Below, one piece after another: positions 48,051 to 59,031 of a stretch of DNA of 64,000 bases. Location of the stretch: the NCBI RefSeq assembly GCF_016906535.1, contig NC_057385.1, positions 2,356,001 to 2,420,000 on the forward strand, read 5' to 3'. Every line of letters begins with the position of its first letter. Positions within the stretch are counted from its first letter, which is position 1. The notes beneath the pieces are model-generated. The model ran no database searches and had not been told where the DNA came from. It saw nothing but the letters and a program-made list of their open reading frames with translations. This DNA comes from Rhizoctonia solani (taxonomy: Eukaryota > Basidiomycota > Agaricomycetes > Cantharellales > Ceratobasidiaceae). The translations under genes and the position numbers were made by a program.

Positions 48051-50404
48051 GGTACTTTAGCCATGCTATCAATCTGTCAAAGTACACTCCCTGTTGAGAA
48101 TGCGGGGAGTAACCGACTGTATATAGAGAAAGAGGTTAAATTTTTGTGTTCCTTCCAAGATAACAGCGATAGTGGATACAACACATCATCCGGAAATATG
48201 TATATATACATATGGCGGCATTTACCGGCCACAGCTATCGTAATACTTCGATGATGGAATAGATGCACAGCCATACATTGACTTCGATTCGATTAACAGC
48301 TTATTCATTTCGAGTGGTGCACAACTCTGGATCCACTTGAATTTTACTTGACTCCACATAATCAGAAGAATGTGATCGATATATCCTGGACGGCTCGTTA
48401 CTCACATTCTTCCTTTGCTATCCTTCCAAGGCATATTCAACTTCATATAGAGACTAAAATGCACTTGACATCTTGCCCTTAGTCGCGCTATTTAGACACG
48501 TAGGCAAGGGCCAGATCCCAAGTTAATCTTGCAACAACTGCGAATTTGGAGTCTCTGCATCAGGCCTCGACCATCAAACAACAATAAAGAAGCTGGTTGA
48601 GATTAAGGCAGATCTCGGCACAACGGTCATTTCCATTAGTTCAAGTTCGTGCTCTCTTATGCTGATGAGTGGAGGGGAGGGTCCGATGGGCTGCCCAAAG
48701 TAGGCGTTATTGCCACCCTTGGTGATATAGTGAATAGGTTGATGCTTCCCTGCAAACACCAGAAAATGTATGGGTACATCGCCAGTAAATAACACCATTT
48801 ATTTACAGAAGTCCAACCAAGAGTCAACAGTGATACCCATCGGAGAGCAAACTGACAAGCCGGAGCAAAAGGCTCCAAATCTAATCTCGGGACTAAGATA
48901 TCTTATTCAGGTGCTGAGCAAGGTTACCCGGCGTCCCTGATCAGCAAACACAATTGAATTCGGGATAATCGGACAGGCACCCGGTAACTGGCAGCAGCAA
49001 CCCCTGCAGAGGTATTTAACATAATATTAGTACATTTTGACACAGCGACAGTCCCGCCAACCAGTTTGTTTGCGCTCTGTCCAGTTACTCTCTGGATCCA
49101 ATCGACAAAGTACATGCACAACATCAAAAGATACGCGCTCCGTAGCGTCACCAAATTTTGGGTAACTTCAAATCCATCATGCAGGTTTTTACAGCCTGGG
49201 TTAGTACGCAGTAGACTTGAGAGAGCTAAGGACCCAAGTTTTAGGTATTTTATTCTCTGCAATGAAGTCAGTGGGTCGGATCGCAGGTGCCTTAGTGCTG
49301 TTGTTTTTTGCATATTATGAAGCAGCATCGATTGGCTGAATCTGCGCATAGAACTACCAAAAGCTATTAGACTCCTGGTGTTGGTAACATCTAGTATGGA
49401 TGACGTTTCCCCTAATTATAATTCGAATCAATACATAAAGAATATTCTATTACCATGATACAGACAACGTGTGCGCTCACACAGACATTAGGGTATATCC
49501 AAGTCTACCGGTATCAGAGGCGGTGAACATACGCGCACGAATTGCTGAAAAAGAGGTTTATGTATGTACTTGAGATAGAAAATATGGGTAAAGAAGTGTA
49601 TAATGCATAGCTATAGCCTTGTAAACTGGCTCGGGGAAAGTGGCTCAAAGTGTTTGAAGTAATCAAATTCAGATAGCCAGGGCGACTTGCTTTTCAAGAC
49701 TTTTGCAGCATACGACCCTAGCTCAACCCTTCCAAAGGACATCACAAGGTAGGTTCAAAGAAAGTAGACAAGTGCCCCAACTTCACGCTGTCAAAAACCA
49801 GTGCAATATCTCCCTGAACTGGTAGGAGAGGTACGAGTAAAATGCCGCCGGGGACACCAGCGAGAGATACATTTAACCCTTGGCATATACGCCAAGGTGC
49901 CCGTGTTTCTACGGGCAGTTTGCACTTTATCTTGGACCAATTGCAATGACATCGAGGGGGCGATGCGCCTACGGAACGGAGCTAAAGCGCACATACAATG
50001 TACAGCCCTTCCTATAGCTATCAATCTTCATTGGGTTGGGTGTGATTTCACATAGTGTATCCCGACCCTGATCAACGGCCCAAGAATTTCTTTATGGATG
50101 AACGAGCCCCATAACGGGCCATTGCAAGTACATTGCACCCTCCGAGTACAGTATATATGCACACTACAGCCCTGGGGCTATGGCGTCTTGGCTCGTTCAC
50201 ACTGTAGCGATCTGCAACATGCCTTTAGCCAGGCCGGTACAAGAGAGGAAGGTTCCTGGGCCGTGCCTCGTGAGCCGCCCACTGATTATGATGTCCTTAA
50301 ATACTAGGTCCGATCATTTCCTGATAGCTTCTCCCATTACTCACCTCCAACGCCCTATCCATTCGTACAAAAATACTAGTAGTGAGGTTTCTTTGCAGTG
50401 CAAT
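48051..50404. other. 2.4-kb AT-rich, gene-poor stretch
   Basis: Open frames are short and unsupported (for example 49066-49320, 49801-50055 and 50180-50605). No transposase, reverse transcriptase, terminal repeats or RNA gene recognised. Its right end should contain the promoter of the kinase-RasGEF gene. The stretch may be a decayed insertion, but nothing in it proves that. Confidence 0.45.
48196..48213. repeat. 18-base perfect palindrome of alternating AT
   Basis: ATATGTATATATACATAT equals its own reverse complement. It lies in the AT-rich gene-poor stretch and could extrude a hairpin or be a chance AT repeat. Confidence 0.8.
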
Positions 50405-53400
50405 ATGGATTTGGGTGTGCCAAACGAAATATTGGGCATTGTTGTCGCCGCAGGTAAGAGAAGAATTCGGCAGTTGGTCGAACGGAATACTAATATGTAT
50501 GATCCTTGTGCAACCACACAGCACGCGATATCCACAAGCGCTCGCAGGACATATCGGTGCACCGCGTACGTTAAGCCACATTCTCATACGATGGGTTCCT
50601 CATAACACCCACTCCAGCGACAATGTACACAAATGGCTCAAAGATGTGCCGAACTCGTGAACTCCCTTCGGGAGCAAGAAGATGCGTTAGAGAATGCCAA
50701 GTTAAGGGAGGCGGTTGACGAGTTGGAAGGGTGAACCATAATCCTTCTACCATACTGCCTCTGTATTGATTATGAATCTTACATAGTGTCCTACTCAAGA
50801 TACGCAAGAAAGTCTTTGAATGGGCGGACTTAGGGTGAGGGTTTGGTAAATTAGTAGAGGGTTGAATGTAGCTGACCCTAATGGTTGTAGCCGCGTCAAG
50901 TCGTTCATGCGTCAAGAACAAGTAGCCGATGACATCGACACCTTCAATGGGTTACTAGATACCCATATTAACAAGTTTCAGGTATGGCGTATACGATAAG
51001 CTCGACTTAAATAAGCTAAGCTCTGTCAAGATTCTAACGTCCATCGAGCTCAACCGCCAGCAACGGAAAATGGACCTGTATAGACAGAACGACCAGGAAG
51101 AAATGAAAGAAATGTAAGTGTAGCTGGTGGGGAGAAACTTATGTACTCTTATCGTATACTACTAGGCTCCATAAGATCATTCGGAGTGTGGATGATCTTG
51201 CCACCGCAGTGGGAATGAGGGATGACGTTCCAAAACTTATGCAAACAATACAAGAGGTGCGAAATATGTACCCTCTGAATATTTGCCAAACCTCTTACCC
51301 AATAAATTGTAGGAACTAAAAGGTGAACAGCCCGATACGGAGAAGTATCAAGCCCTTCGAGGCGGCCTTGACACCCTACATGTCAAAACTGGGATCTTGC
51401 CCCCATTAACCGACCGTATGATTCCTAATATCTGGACTCGTGGCAATGTGCACTGATATAGATAAATAGTGACCGGGCAGGTTACCAAACTCAGTGAACA
51501 TCCCGTCGCGGAGGGTGGAACCGCCGATATTTACGAAGGCCATTGGGTGGGAGACGAGAAGGTGATGCTCAAAGCCATCCGCCACGTGGAGAGTGGATCT
51601 GCGACTCGGGTCTGTGTTGAAACCCCATATGCCAGCTCCGTCTGACCTATCGAACAGCGATTCCGACGCGAAGTGGATATTTGGCGGCGGCTCGAACACA
51701 AAAATATCTTACGATTCTACGGCATATGCTACATTGGTCCTCGGCTTTTTGCGGTCGCCCCTTGGGCAGAGGGAGGAAGCTTACACATGTTTATTAGGAA
51801 AAATGTTGAGTGTGACCGGATGAGGTAGGTTCTTGAATTACTTGAAATAACTGTTAGAAAGTTAATCTAGCCCAGACTCCTAAGTGAGGTTGCATCTGGA
51901 CTGAAATACCTCCATACATTCCGGCCGATGATTGTCATGGAGATTTGCGCGCGGTGAGTTCCGTGACACTGCCATAGTGATTGTGCCTGATGTTGACTCA
52001 AATGCAAAAGGCAAACGTGGTTATTTCGGCCTCTGAGGAAGCATTATTGACGGACTTTGGGCTCAGCAAGATTGTCGCCGAGGAAGAAGGTATGGATGCA
52101 GCTTCCACTAGCTTGGAGAATGCTGGTTCAGCTCGCTGGATGGCTCGTAAGCGCACCGACTATTTCTTGCATATACAACCTCACTCCCTCTTCCAGCGGA
52201 GCTATTCCAAGTTGAAACAAGCACCTCTTCATCAGGAGTCACGTCGTCGAGTGGTAAGTCCCCACAATATGGATGTTGCTTTTTATTTATTTATTTATTA
52301 TACATCAATATATTGCGCCAGATATGTGGTCTTTCGGGATGTTGTGTCTGGGCAAGTTATTACTTTACTTCCACTGGCCCCATATTTACCTACCCTCCAG
52401 AGGTACTCACTGGCATGCCTCCTTTTTCTAAGCTCCGCCTCGATGGGCAGGTTATTGCGGCGCTCATCCAAGGTAATCTCCCTGAGCGTCCTGAACCTCG
52501 AGACGCAATGCACCAACGCGGGTTGTCGGATGAGATGTGGAAACTCATAAACCAATGCTGGGAGTGGAAGCCCACTGCGCGGCCAGAAATGCGTACACTT
52601 GCGTCTGAAGTCCGGAAGCTCCATACAGAACACTTGAGAAAATATGGTGTAACTAGCCTATGTGGGTTTAGTAATTGATCGACCTTAACTTACTCATAAT
52701 TTTCGTAGCCGGAAGCAATCTAGGTATTTATCAGGCGATGTCACTTTTCGATAGCTCGGTAGGTATTATTTGTCTATCAACACAAACCGTTTTCGAGCGC
52801 CTCTTTTTAGGTTTGGGGCTCTCAAGCAAATGTGGCAACCTCGGTTTACTTCCCACGCCACCAACGTCAAGTGGCATGAGCTCCTCACCTGGTAGCAGCA
52901 GGCTTGGTCAAGGGGTTCTAGATGACTCCCCCCGTACTATAAACATGAACTCCCTAAGGCTACCCACAGCCCTTATATCTCTCCCGCTACCGCCATTCCC
53001 ATTCCCAAGGCTCCCGGGACTCAGCAACGTCTGGATACTCTGGGCGGGTTGAACTTGGGATCGTCACCAGACACAGCTTACAACTGGCAAGGGAGCATAG
53101 ACCGTTCGCCAACTATTGCAAGGGTTCCCCAATATCGGCCTCGGCCGGGATCTGTGTTCAGCCATCAATCCGATATTGCTGCGCCACATCCCGAGGGACA
53201 TCCTATCATTAACTACGATGAACACGGAAATGTACTCACTGGGAATTTGGAGGGCTTGGTAATGCATCTGCTTTGTGGCACAACTGGTGAGGGCACCGGC
53301 TGTTAGTACAAACTTGGACACTCACATTAAAACTACAGCAACGTCCATGGACAAGCAATTTCGGGAGTGTTTCCTAAGTGTTTACCGAGGATTCGCTCGA

Positions 53401-54809
53401 GTTGAGGATCTATGGCCTATGCTAGTCGATCGGTATAGGAATGAGACGATAAAGTCACAACATCATACGACCCACAAAGGCGAACTATCAAACTCAGGGA
53501 AATGTGAGTCCCAAAGCCTACGTTCCACCTCGTGTATGTGTGTAACATGTCTTCGACAAAGGATGTTGGCCATCTTGAATGATTGGCTTGAGCTCCAGGC
53601 TATTGAGCCAAAGGATAAAGGATTTCTGTTGGGTATAAAAAACTTTATTGATGAAAGCTTTTTCGACGAACCACTGGATGTAAATTGGAGTAGGTTGCAA
53701 GAAAGGATCCAATGGCATGTACGTGCATATATTCATGCAGGTATATGAATACTGACAGGCTATGGTTCCACAGTTAATCAACCTAAATCAGTTTGTTGAT
53801 GAGCCGCCCAGTGAGGCAGCTGGACGTACTAAATGGTCCGAGCTTGACGCTGCTGCTGTTGCGAAACAGCTAATGAGGATCGAAAGCAACTTGTTCCAAA
53901 AGATATTACCGTCGGACTGCGCCACTCGCCTGAAGAATATATCAGACGAAGAATTGCTGAACATACCTCGATTCTTTAAGAATAATTATAGGGTTGAGGA
54001 TTGGTGTCTTTCCTTGATCTTATTCATCGACTCGAATGATATCGAGAAACGTGCTCAGGCTATCACTTTTTTAAAGCGAGTTGCCGAGGTGAGTGTGGGT
54101 TTCCAATAAGAATTATCTGCGATTTAGATCACTTTTGTGTGTAGGAGAGCCTCAAAATTCGTTCATTTTCCAGCGCGCATGCAATCATGTCAGCGCTTAC
54201 CCATGCCCATGTTAATGGGCTTGAATATACCTGGAGACTTGTTGATAGACGTGTAAAGGAAGGATTGAAACAAATGAGCCAACTGTTGTCTGACGTCGAC
54301 AAGTACAAAAATGCCCTGAATTCGAACCTGCAGCTACCTTCGGTGCCGATCCTGTCCATCCATCTCAGAGATCTATCTCGAACCTATAAAGAACTACAGA
54401 CCCAGGTCGTCGTGGAGGGTGAAGAGCTTGTCAACTTTCAGAAGTTTACAGAGGTATTTTCTTCATATATCGTGTTCTATCAGGATGTTAAGATGCCCAA
54501 CCTTATCCTTTAGGTCTGGAAGAGCATCAAAGAGTTGATGAAGTATCAGTTACCTCGACCGGACATCCCGCAGGATGACAAGGCCTCAGCGTACCTTGAG
54601 TATGTTTTTGCCCAGATCGACGGCAATTCAGGCTTGCAGGATCAGCTCAAGGCAAAGAGCGAAGAACTACATCGGAGGGAAAAACGAGACTTTAATCTTA
54701 GGCGATTGGGAATGGAGGATGCAGGTATGTGAAATGCGTGCATCTAATTGTGGGTGATGGTATTCAACCACCCATTTCCCCAGGTTTCCGCCCTCCTAAG
54801 AAAAGATGA
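50405..54809 (+). CDS. MLKL-like N-terminal domain + TKL kinase + RasGEF fusion
   Basis: One long spliced frame with three modules. (1) N-terminal helices MDLGVPNEILGIVVAA, DIHKRSQDISVHRRQCTQMA, RCAELVNSLREQEDALENAK, VKSFMRQEQVADDIDTFNGL, resembling the four-helix domain of MLKL-type cell-death proteins (50405-51110). (2) Tyrosine-kinase-like domain (about 51480-52640): degenerate glycine loop VAEGGTADIYEGHW, Lys in VMLKAIRHV, loop HGDLRAAN, LLTDFGLSKI, SARWMAPELFQVET, MWSFGML, CWEWKPTARPEM. (3) After a Ser/Pro linker, RasGEF_N (INYDEHGNVLTGNLEGLV, FRECFLSVYRGFARVEDLWP) and RasGEF (FQKILPSDCATRLKNISDEE, SSAHAIMSALTHAHVNGLEY, LPSVPILSIHLRDLSRTYKE), ending DAGFRPPKKR at 54807-54809. Single bases look missing at C51936, CCC 52852-52854, CCC 52952-52954 and GG 53561-53562. 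A GC-AG intron is at 52352-52400. Kinase and RasGEF are each firm; the fusion depends on the linker frame. Confidence 0.8.
52281..52299. repeat. TTTA microsatellite inside an intron
   Basis: About four tandem TTTA units in the kinase-gene intron that ends just before MWSFGM. No coding effect expected. Confidence 0.8.
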
Positions 54810-55427
54810 CGCATTCAACCTCCGCCCAATATTTTTGTTTATCCCGTATGCAACCCTTTGTTTCTCCTTACTAAATCGACTACTGTACCATATGCGCTTG
54901 ATGACTCTTGCAGCTACCATATATGTATATATGCTCATACTAATGCTATAATGATATTACGGCCTATTACTTGGGGCTCTTTCCAAAGGAGTACAGGAAT
55001 TTTGAGTCTATTGAAAATAGTAAAAAGCTAAGCCACCCTAGTCTCGAGGTGGAGTAACTATAGTACGGGGTAATTGATTATTGGTAAATAACGATGTCAT
55101 CTATACTTTGAAAAAATATAGGGTAATTTAACTTCGCTTTAGGTGAGTCTTGACTTCACCATCGAGCGATCATGTCTGTACTCCGAGTTTAGTTTTATAC
55201 TTGACTTTTCTGGTAGTAGTGTAAGCTATATGCGTAATTTTCAGAAATAAATATCTAACAGGTGTGAGCGCAAGGTAGATTTAATACACGAATTTACTAA
55301 ATTCGAGGAGCAGGAACCCGAGCGGCCGTCGTATCTGTATCAAACCCCTACAAAAGTGGAAAGCATCGGCCAAACATTAGTCAATCGAAACCCATGTCCA
55401 CGACCGACCGAAATATCGAAAGGGATC
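54810..55427. other. Convergent 3' regions, AT-rich
   Basis: 618 AT-rich bases between the RasGEF-fusion stop and the stop of the minus-strand small ORF. Many stop codons in all frames; nothing recognised beyond probable 3' untranslated sequence. Confidence 0.45.
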
Positions 55428-55835
55428 TCAAACAAAGTTTGAAGAATTGGCCTTTTCTTCAGACTTGGAGCCATGTCCAAACCATGCAGCAAAGCCTTTC
55501 ATACCTAGCTGAGTGCGCGTAGCTTTTCTACGCTCCAAAACCTCATGGCCGTCAATTAGGCTTAGATATGTTTGTTCGGCTACGGGTGTACCAGGGCCAA
55601 CAATGCACGCTCCTCCTTCGCTCTTGTTGCTCGATCTATTGCCGCAGTTGAGTTCGCTTGGGCCAGCAGCGTGACGATAGGAGTAAGGATGGTGTTCGGC
55701 GTAAAGTATCGCGCGTACACGAGCAACAAGGTCGGCCAAGCGATCTTCGCGTACATCACGAGCACGACAAGTACTTTCAGCCTCGCGGGCAGCCACTGTC
55801 CCTGCGACTAAACACGCCATTTGGAAATTCGACAT
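55428..55835 (-). CDS. Hypothetical protein of about 135 residues
   Basis: Uninterrupted frame from ATG 55835 (MSNFQMACLVAGTVAAREAE) to the stop at 55430-55428. The protein is hydrophilic with an Arg/Glu-rich helical part (RARDVREDRLADLVARVRAI), then SSNKSEGGACIVGPGTPVAE and LSLIDGHEVLERRKATRTQL, ending Ser/Glu/Lys-rich. I do not recognise a family. The composition looks like a genuine protein rather than chance, and an upstream exon (near 55900) is possible. No signal peptide or membrane segment. Confidence 0.45.
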   Translation of the reverse strand: MSNFQMACLVAGTVAAREAESTCRARDVREDRLADLVARVRAILYAEHHPYSYRHAAGPSELNCGNRSSNKSEGGACIVGPGTPVAEQTYLSLIDGHEVLERRKATRTQLGMKGFAAWFGHGSKSEEKANSSNFV

Positions 55836-56632
55836 AGCCAATAAAGATGTTCAAGTGTGGTAAACTCGACCGGCGCTTGGGTAGACACATGCGGCTAGCG
55901 ATAAGCGCAATTAGGCAGAGCCTCAGACATCCCTGCTATACCCACCTGGCGCTCCGTACAGTGTCGCTGTGGCTGAACAAGGATCCAGGGAACTAGAACA
56001 TCCTAATCGATATCGACGTGAAGAGTGATAATTTGGGGTGGCCGCCCTCGGTGGTCTCTAACGTTCATGCCTGCCAATTCTATATACCAATCGTGGCTAG
56101 ATAGCTTCGAGAATTTGAAGATGGATTGGCCAATGTTTGCTTGGTTCAGTGTACACTTTCATCAATCCTATTGTAGGATTCCCATTGTCCCTCTTCTCGA
56201 GTGCAAATGAGGTAAGCGGATGCAAGCTGGCACAAGCAATATACAGCAAGTGTAATGAGAAGGAGGGCCTGGATTGCTTTTGTTCGTGATGATGGGTGAC
56301 ACTCACTAACTCGAAACGCACGGCAACAGATGCGGAATTTAGTGTGTTGTTGCCACCGGAATCGCAGTCACAGCTTGGGAGTTGCCCTGGCAGGCATGAT
56401 GTGAGGCATCAGGGTGACATGGTAAATCTGGTAATGCCGTGTGTTGGGTAGTGTAGGGGTTCGTCGAAGCGCGCCGTTGTGCGCTGATTGGGTTCCGCTT
56501 GCTGCCTGCACAACCGCAACCGTCTTTTTAAAGTGTGTGGCTTCTTGTTGTGTGGTCCCGCGTCCCGCCTTGCTTGTCCTTCTCTTGTTCTCTTAAAAGA
56601 GTTTATTTAGTTTTATTTCTTGGACAATCGAC
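55836..56632. other. Intergenic; promoter of the arrestin-like gene
   Basis: About 800 bases. Frames at 56025-56210 and 56097-56321 overlap on opposite strands without any motif. The final 120 bases are T-rich and lead to the start codon at 56633. Confidence 0.45.
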
Positions 56633-58364
56633 ATGCCTCTCACGCTGGAGATTGTTCCCACCGCTCCATGGGTTAATATGTATGGATCTCCAGACGCGGC
56701 GTGAGTGGCGATCCATTTTTCACCTATTTTTCGTGAGCACCATGCTCACGCGCGATACAGAACAAATTACTCGCTCTCGGGTCATCTCACACTTACTCTC
56801 GAGACTCCGCCGCCTGTGCTCCCAGTCTCATCTGAGTCTTATATTAAACCAGAGACGGTTCATATTTCTTCTCTGGAGCTGGTCTTTGAAGGCAAGGCAG
56901 AGATGGGTACGTCAGATAATGAATATTCCAGGGCCCAACTAAATTTCAGCATTTTAGTTTCATCTCAGGCTGGCTATGATGGGTTTCGGATATGTCGCAT
57001 TACTAAACAGCTTGTTCCCCAAGACCGACGAATCGTACTGACTACCGAAGCCGACCCCACGAGCTGCTCGGATTGGCGGGTCCCTCGTCGCGCCCTTGTG
57101 TGCAACAATGGGAGGTTTTGTTTGATATGCAACTCCCGGGTTGGCTGCCGCCTACCGTCGATTGTGGTCATGAGGGAGGAGGAACTCAGTACACAATCTA
57201 CGCCACTGCCACTTTCGCCGATACGAGAGGTCCACTTCTTGGTACTTTAGCTCCCTTTACAATATGATGCGCACAAAGCCTCAGCCAATCGAAGCAGAAC
57301 CTGTTCCCATCGAGCTAGCTCGGCACCGCTCCCCTCCTCCCCGACTTTTCCCCGAGACATCCACAGGGACGCACTTTCCCCCTCGTCGACCATCCTGCGA
57401 CCATCACCTATCTTGACCATGATGAGAGGATACCGGTTGAACTGCTTCGGAGCGTCGATGTGATTGTAACCGCCCCTCAGCATATTGGTTGTGAAGAGCA
57501 CCGTGTTCCGGTTTCGTTACGCGTACGAGCTAACGACCTCGGTTCATCTAGTTTAGGCACTTTGAGGCTGGATGATTTTGAGATTGAGGTTAATCAAACC
57601 GAAAAATTCAGGTACGTACTCAGCCTCCGTTTTTCAGAGGACTACCGTTTACATAAATCATTATGTGCCATAGCTCGAGACCAATGTCTGCTTATGTGGA
57701 TTCGTTCCCTGTTCCACCTTCTCATGAGCAACCCCCTAACATGCCTCTTCTTAGCCCCCACCCATGGCAGGCCCTGTATGCGCTTGGGCTGGTTGTTCAA
57801 CATGACTATGCCGTTAATTGGAGCCAACAGACCCACCTTGTGTCCGGTAATCGCGTTCGTTTCAAACCTGCTCTTGGTGGCCTGGAGCTCAACGACGACT
57901 GGGCTAAAATGGATATTCCGATTTCGATTGATCCTACTACCCGGAAGTCCCATCCAGCTCGTAAAGGAGATCGACAACTTCAAGCAACAGTGTTTACTCC
58001 CCATATGCGGATCAAGCACGAACTTCGCGTTGGTTTTAATCTCGCCTTCGTTCCCCCTGAGGATGCATCCAACCAGGAACCTATCAAGCAGGCCGCATAT
58101 GTTCTTATCCCTCTTTCGTTTACTGCTACCGCCATTTGGCCTCCTGTTAGTGTGGGTTCGGGATCTGCATCGCCAACGGACTCGCAATCGACTGTAACAT
58201 CCGGTCCGTATCTTCCTGCATATTCCCAATTGTTCTACGACAACGGCGAGCGCCGGGATGATCTGTCAATTGGTTGGCTACCAATGTACTGCGAGCAGGC
58301 AGATGAAGTGATTGAGTTTCCTGCTTCAGCGATAAATGGGCTCTTGATCCCTTCTTCCGCATAA
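56633..58364 (+). CDS. Arrestin-like protein
   Basis: Beta-sandwich protein of the fungal arrestin-like type, which often adapts ubiquitin ligases to membrane cargo. It begins MPLTLEIVPTAPWVNMYGSP and, over an intron, TNYSLSGHLTLTLETPPP, then PETVHISSLELVFEGKAEM and WEVLFDMQLPGWLPPTVDCG (about 57105-57165) with TQYTIYATATFADTRG. The second domain has IPVELLRSVDVIVTAPQHIG, HRVPVSLRVRANDLGSSSLG, HMRIKHELRVGFNLAFVPPE and LPAYSQLFYDNGERRDDLSI, ending EFPASAINGLLIPSSA. One base looks missing in CCCC 57055-57058 (restores EADPHELLGLAGPSSRP), and a further frame change lies between 57300 and 57400 whose cause I could not settle. No PY motif was noted. Family call is moderate. Confidence 0.7.
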
Positions 58365-59031
58365 TCTCCCCCTCGTCCCTGCACCTCACCGATGTCGCCC
58401 TGCCCATAACCTCATGCCAGCCCTCTCGGGTTCAGTCCATGCCGCCAGCCGGCAACGGGCTTCTCGAAGTCAAGACCGCTTATGTCGTTAGTCTCCTAGT
58501 TCTTATGCTTTCATATCTTGCTTTCGTGTTTAACTCTTCGCTTCGCTTTTTGGTTGGTTCCTTGAACTTTTCCTTTGTACTGTATTCGAATATTGCGCCT
58601 CTTTCCCCTGGTATCATATAGCCACACGTCTTCCCTTCTCTCTCTCTTTGCATGCAACCCACCCTAACACCCTCCCATATTATCCATACGTCGCTCCCAC
58701 CCTCGTAGTAAATCCTACATGTACTATAGCTAAATACTTGCCCTCCCGAATTGAAGCACTTGTTAGAAGTTGCTTCCAACACCTGAATAATTTGCCATGA
58801 TTAACCTTTAGATCGCTTGTCTTCGGCCCGCTACCGCCGGTAAGCTCAATGAAACGATCGTCGTTGGATGGATGATTCGTCGACCGCTGACGTGATGCAT
58901 GGGGGATAAATAGATCCCGCGTCATAGCAAATATCTTTTGCAAATTACAATCAGGAATCATTAACGTCAACTTACGCTTTCACCCGAACCTCAACTAGTG
59001 GAGGACCGAGTATATTGTGGAAGATTCCATC
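58365..59031. other. Intergenic; promoter of STT4
   Basis: 667 bases with a C/T-rich part near 58620-58680. A plus-strand frame at 58439-58621 is hydrophobic but short and lies in the arrestin-like gene's 3' region. Nothing recognised. Confidence 0.45.

Noticed and set aside
51833..51880. Missing C before ACTCCTAAG in the kinase gene
   Set aside because: Using CCCAG as the acceptor keeps the frame (RMR-LLSEV), so no correction is needed.
52281..52299. TTTA repeat as a CRISPR-like or regulatory array
   Set aside because: It is a simple microsatellite of four units inside an intron.
52640..53300. Reading the kinase and the RasGEF as two neighbouring genes
   Set aside because: No promoter-like gap or convincing start codon lies between them, and the linker is open with two homopolymer corrections of the kind seen throughout the window. 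Not fully excluded.
57642..58229. 195-codon minus-strand frame
   Set aside because: Antisense shadow of the arrestin-like gene, which has clear domain motifs and splice sites on the plus strand.
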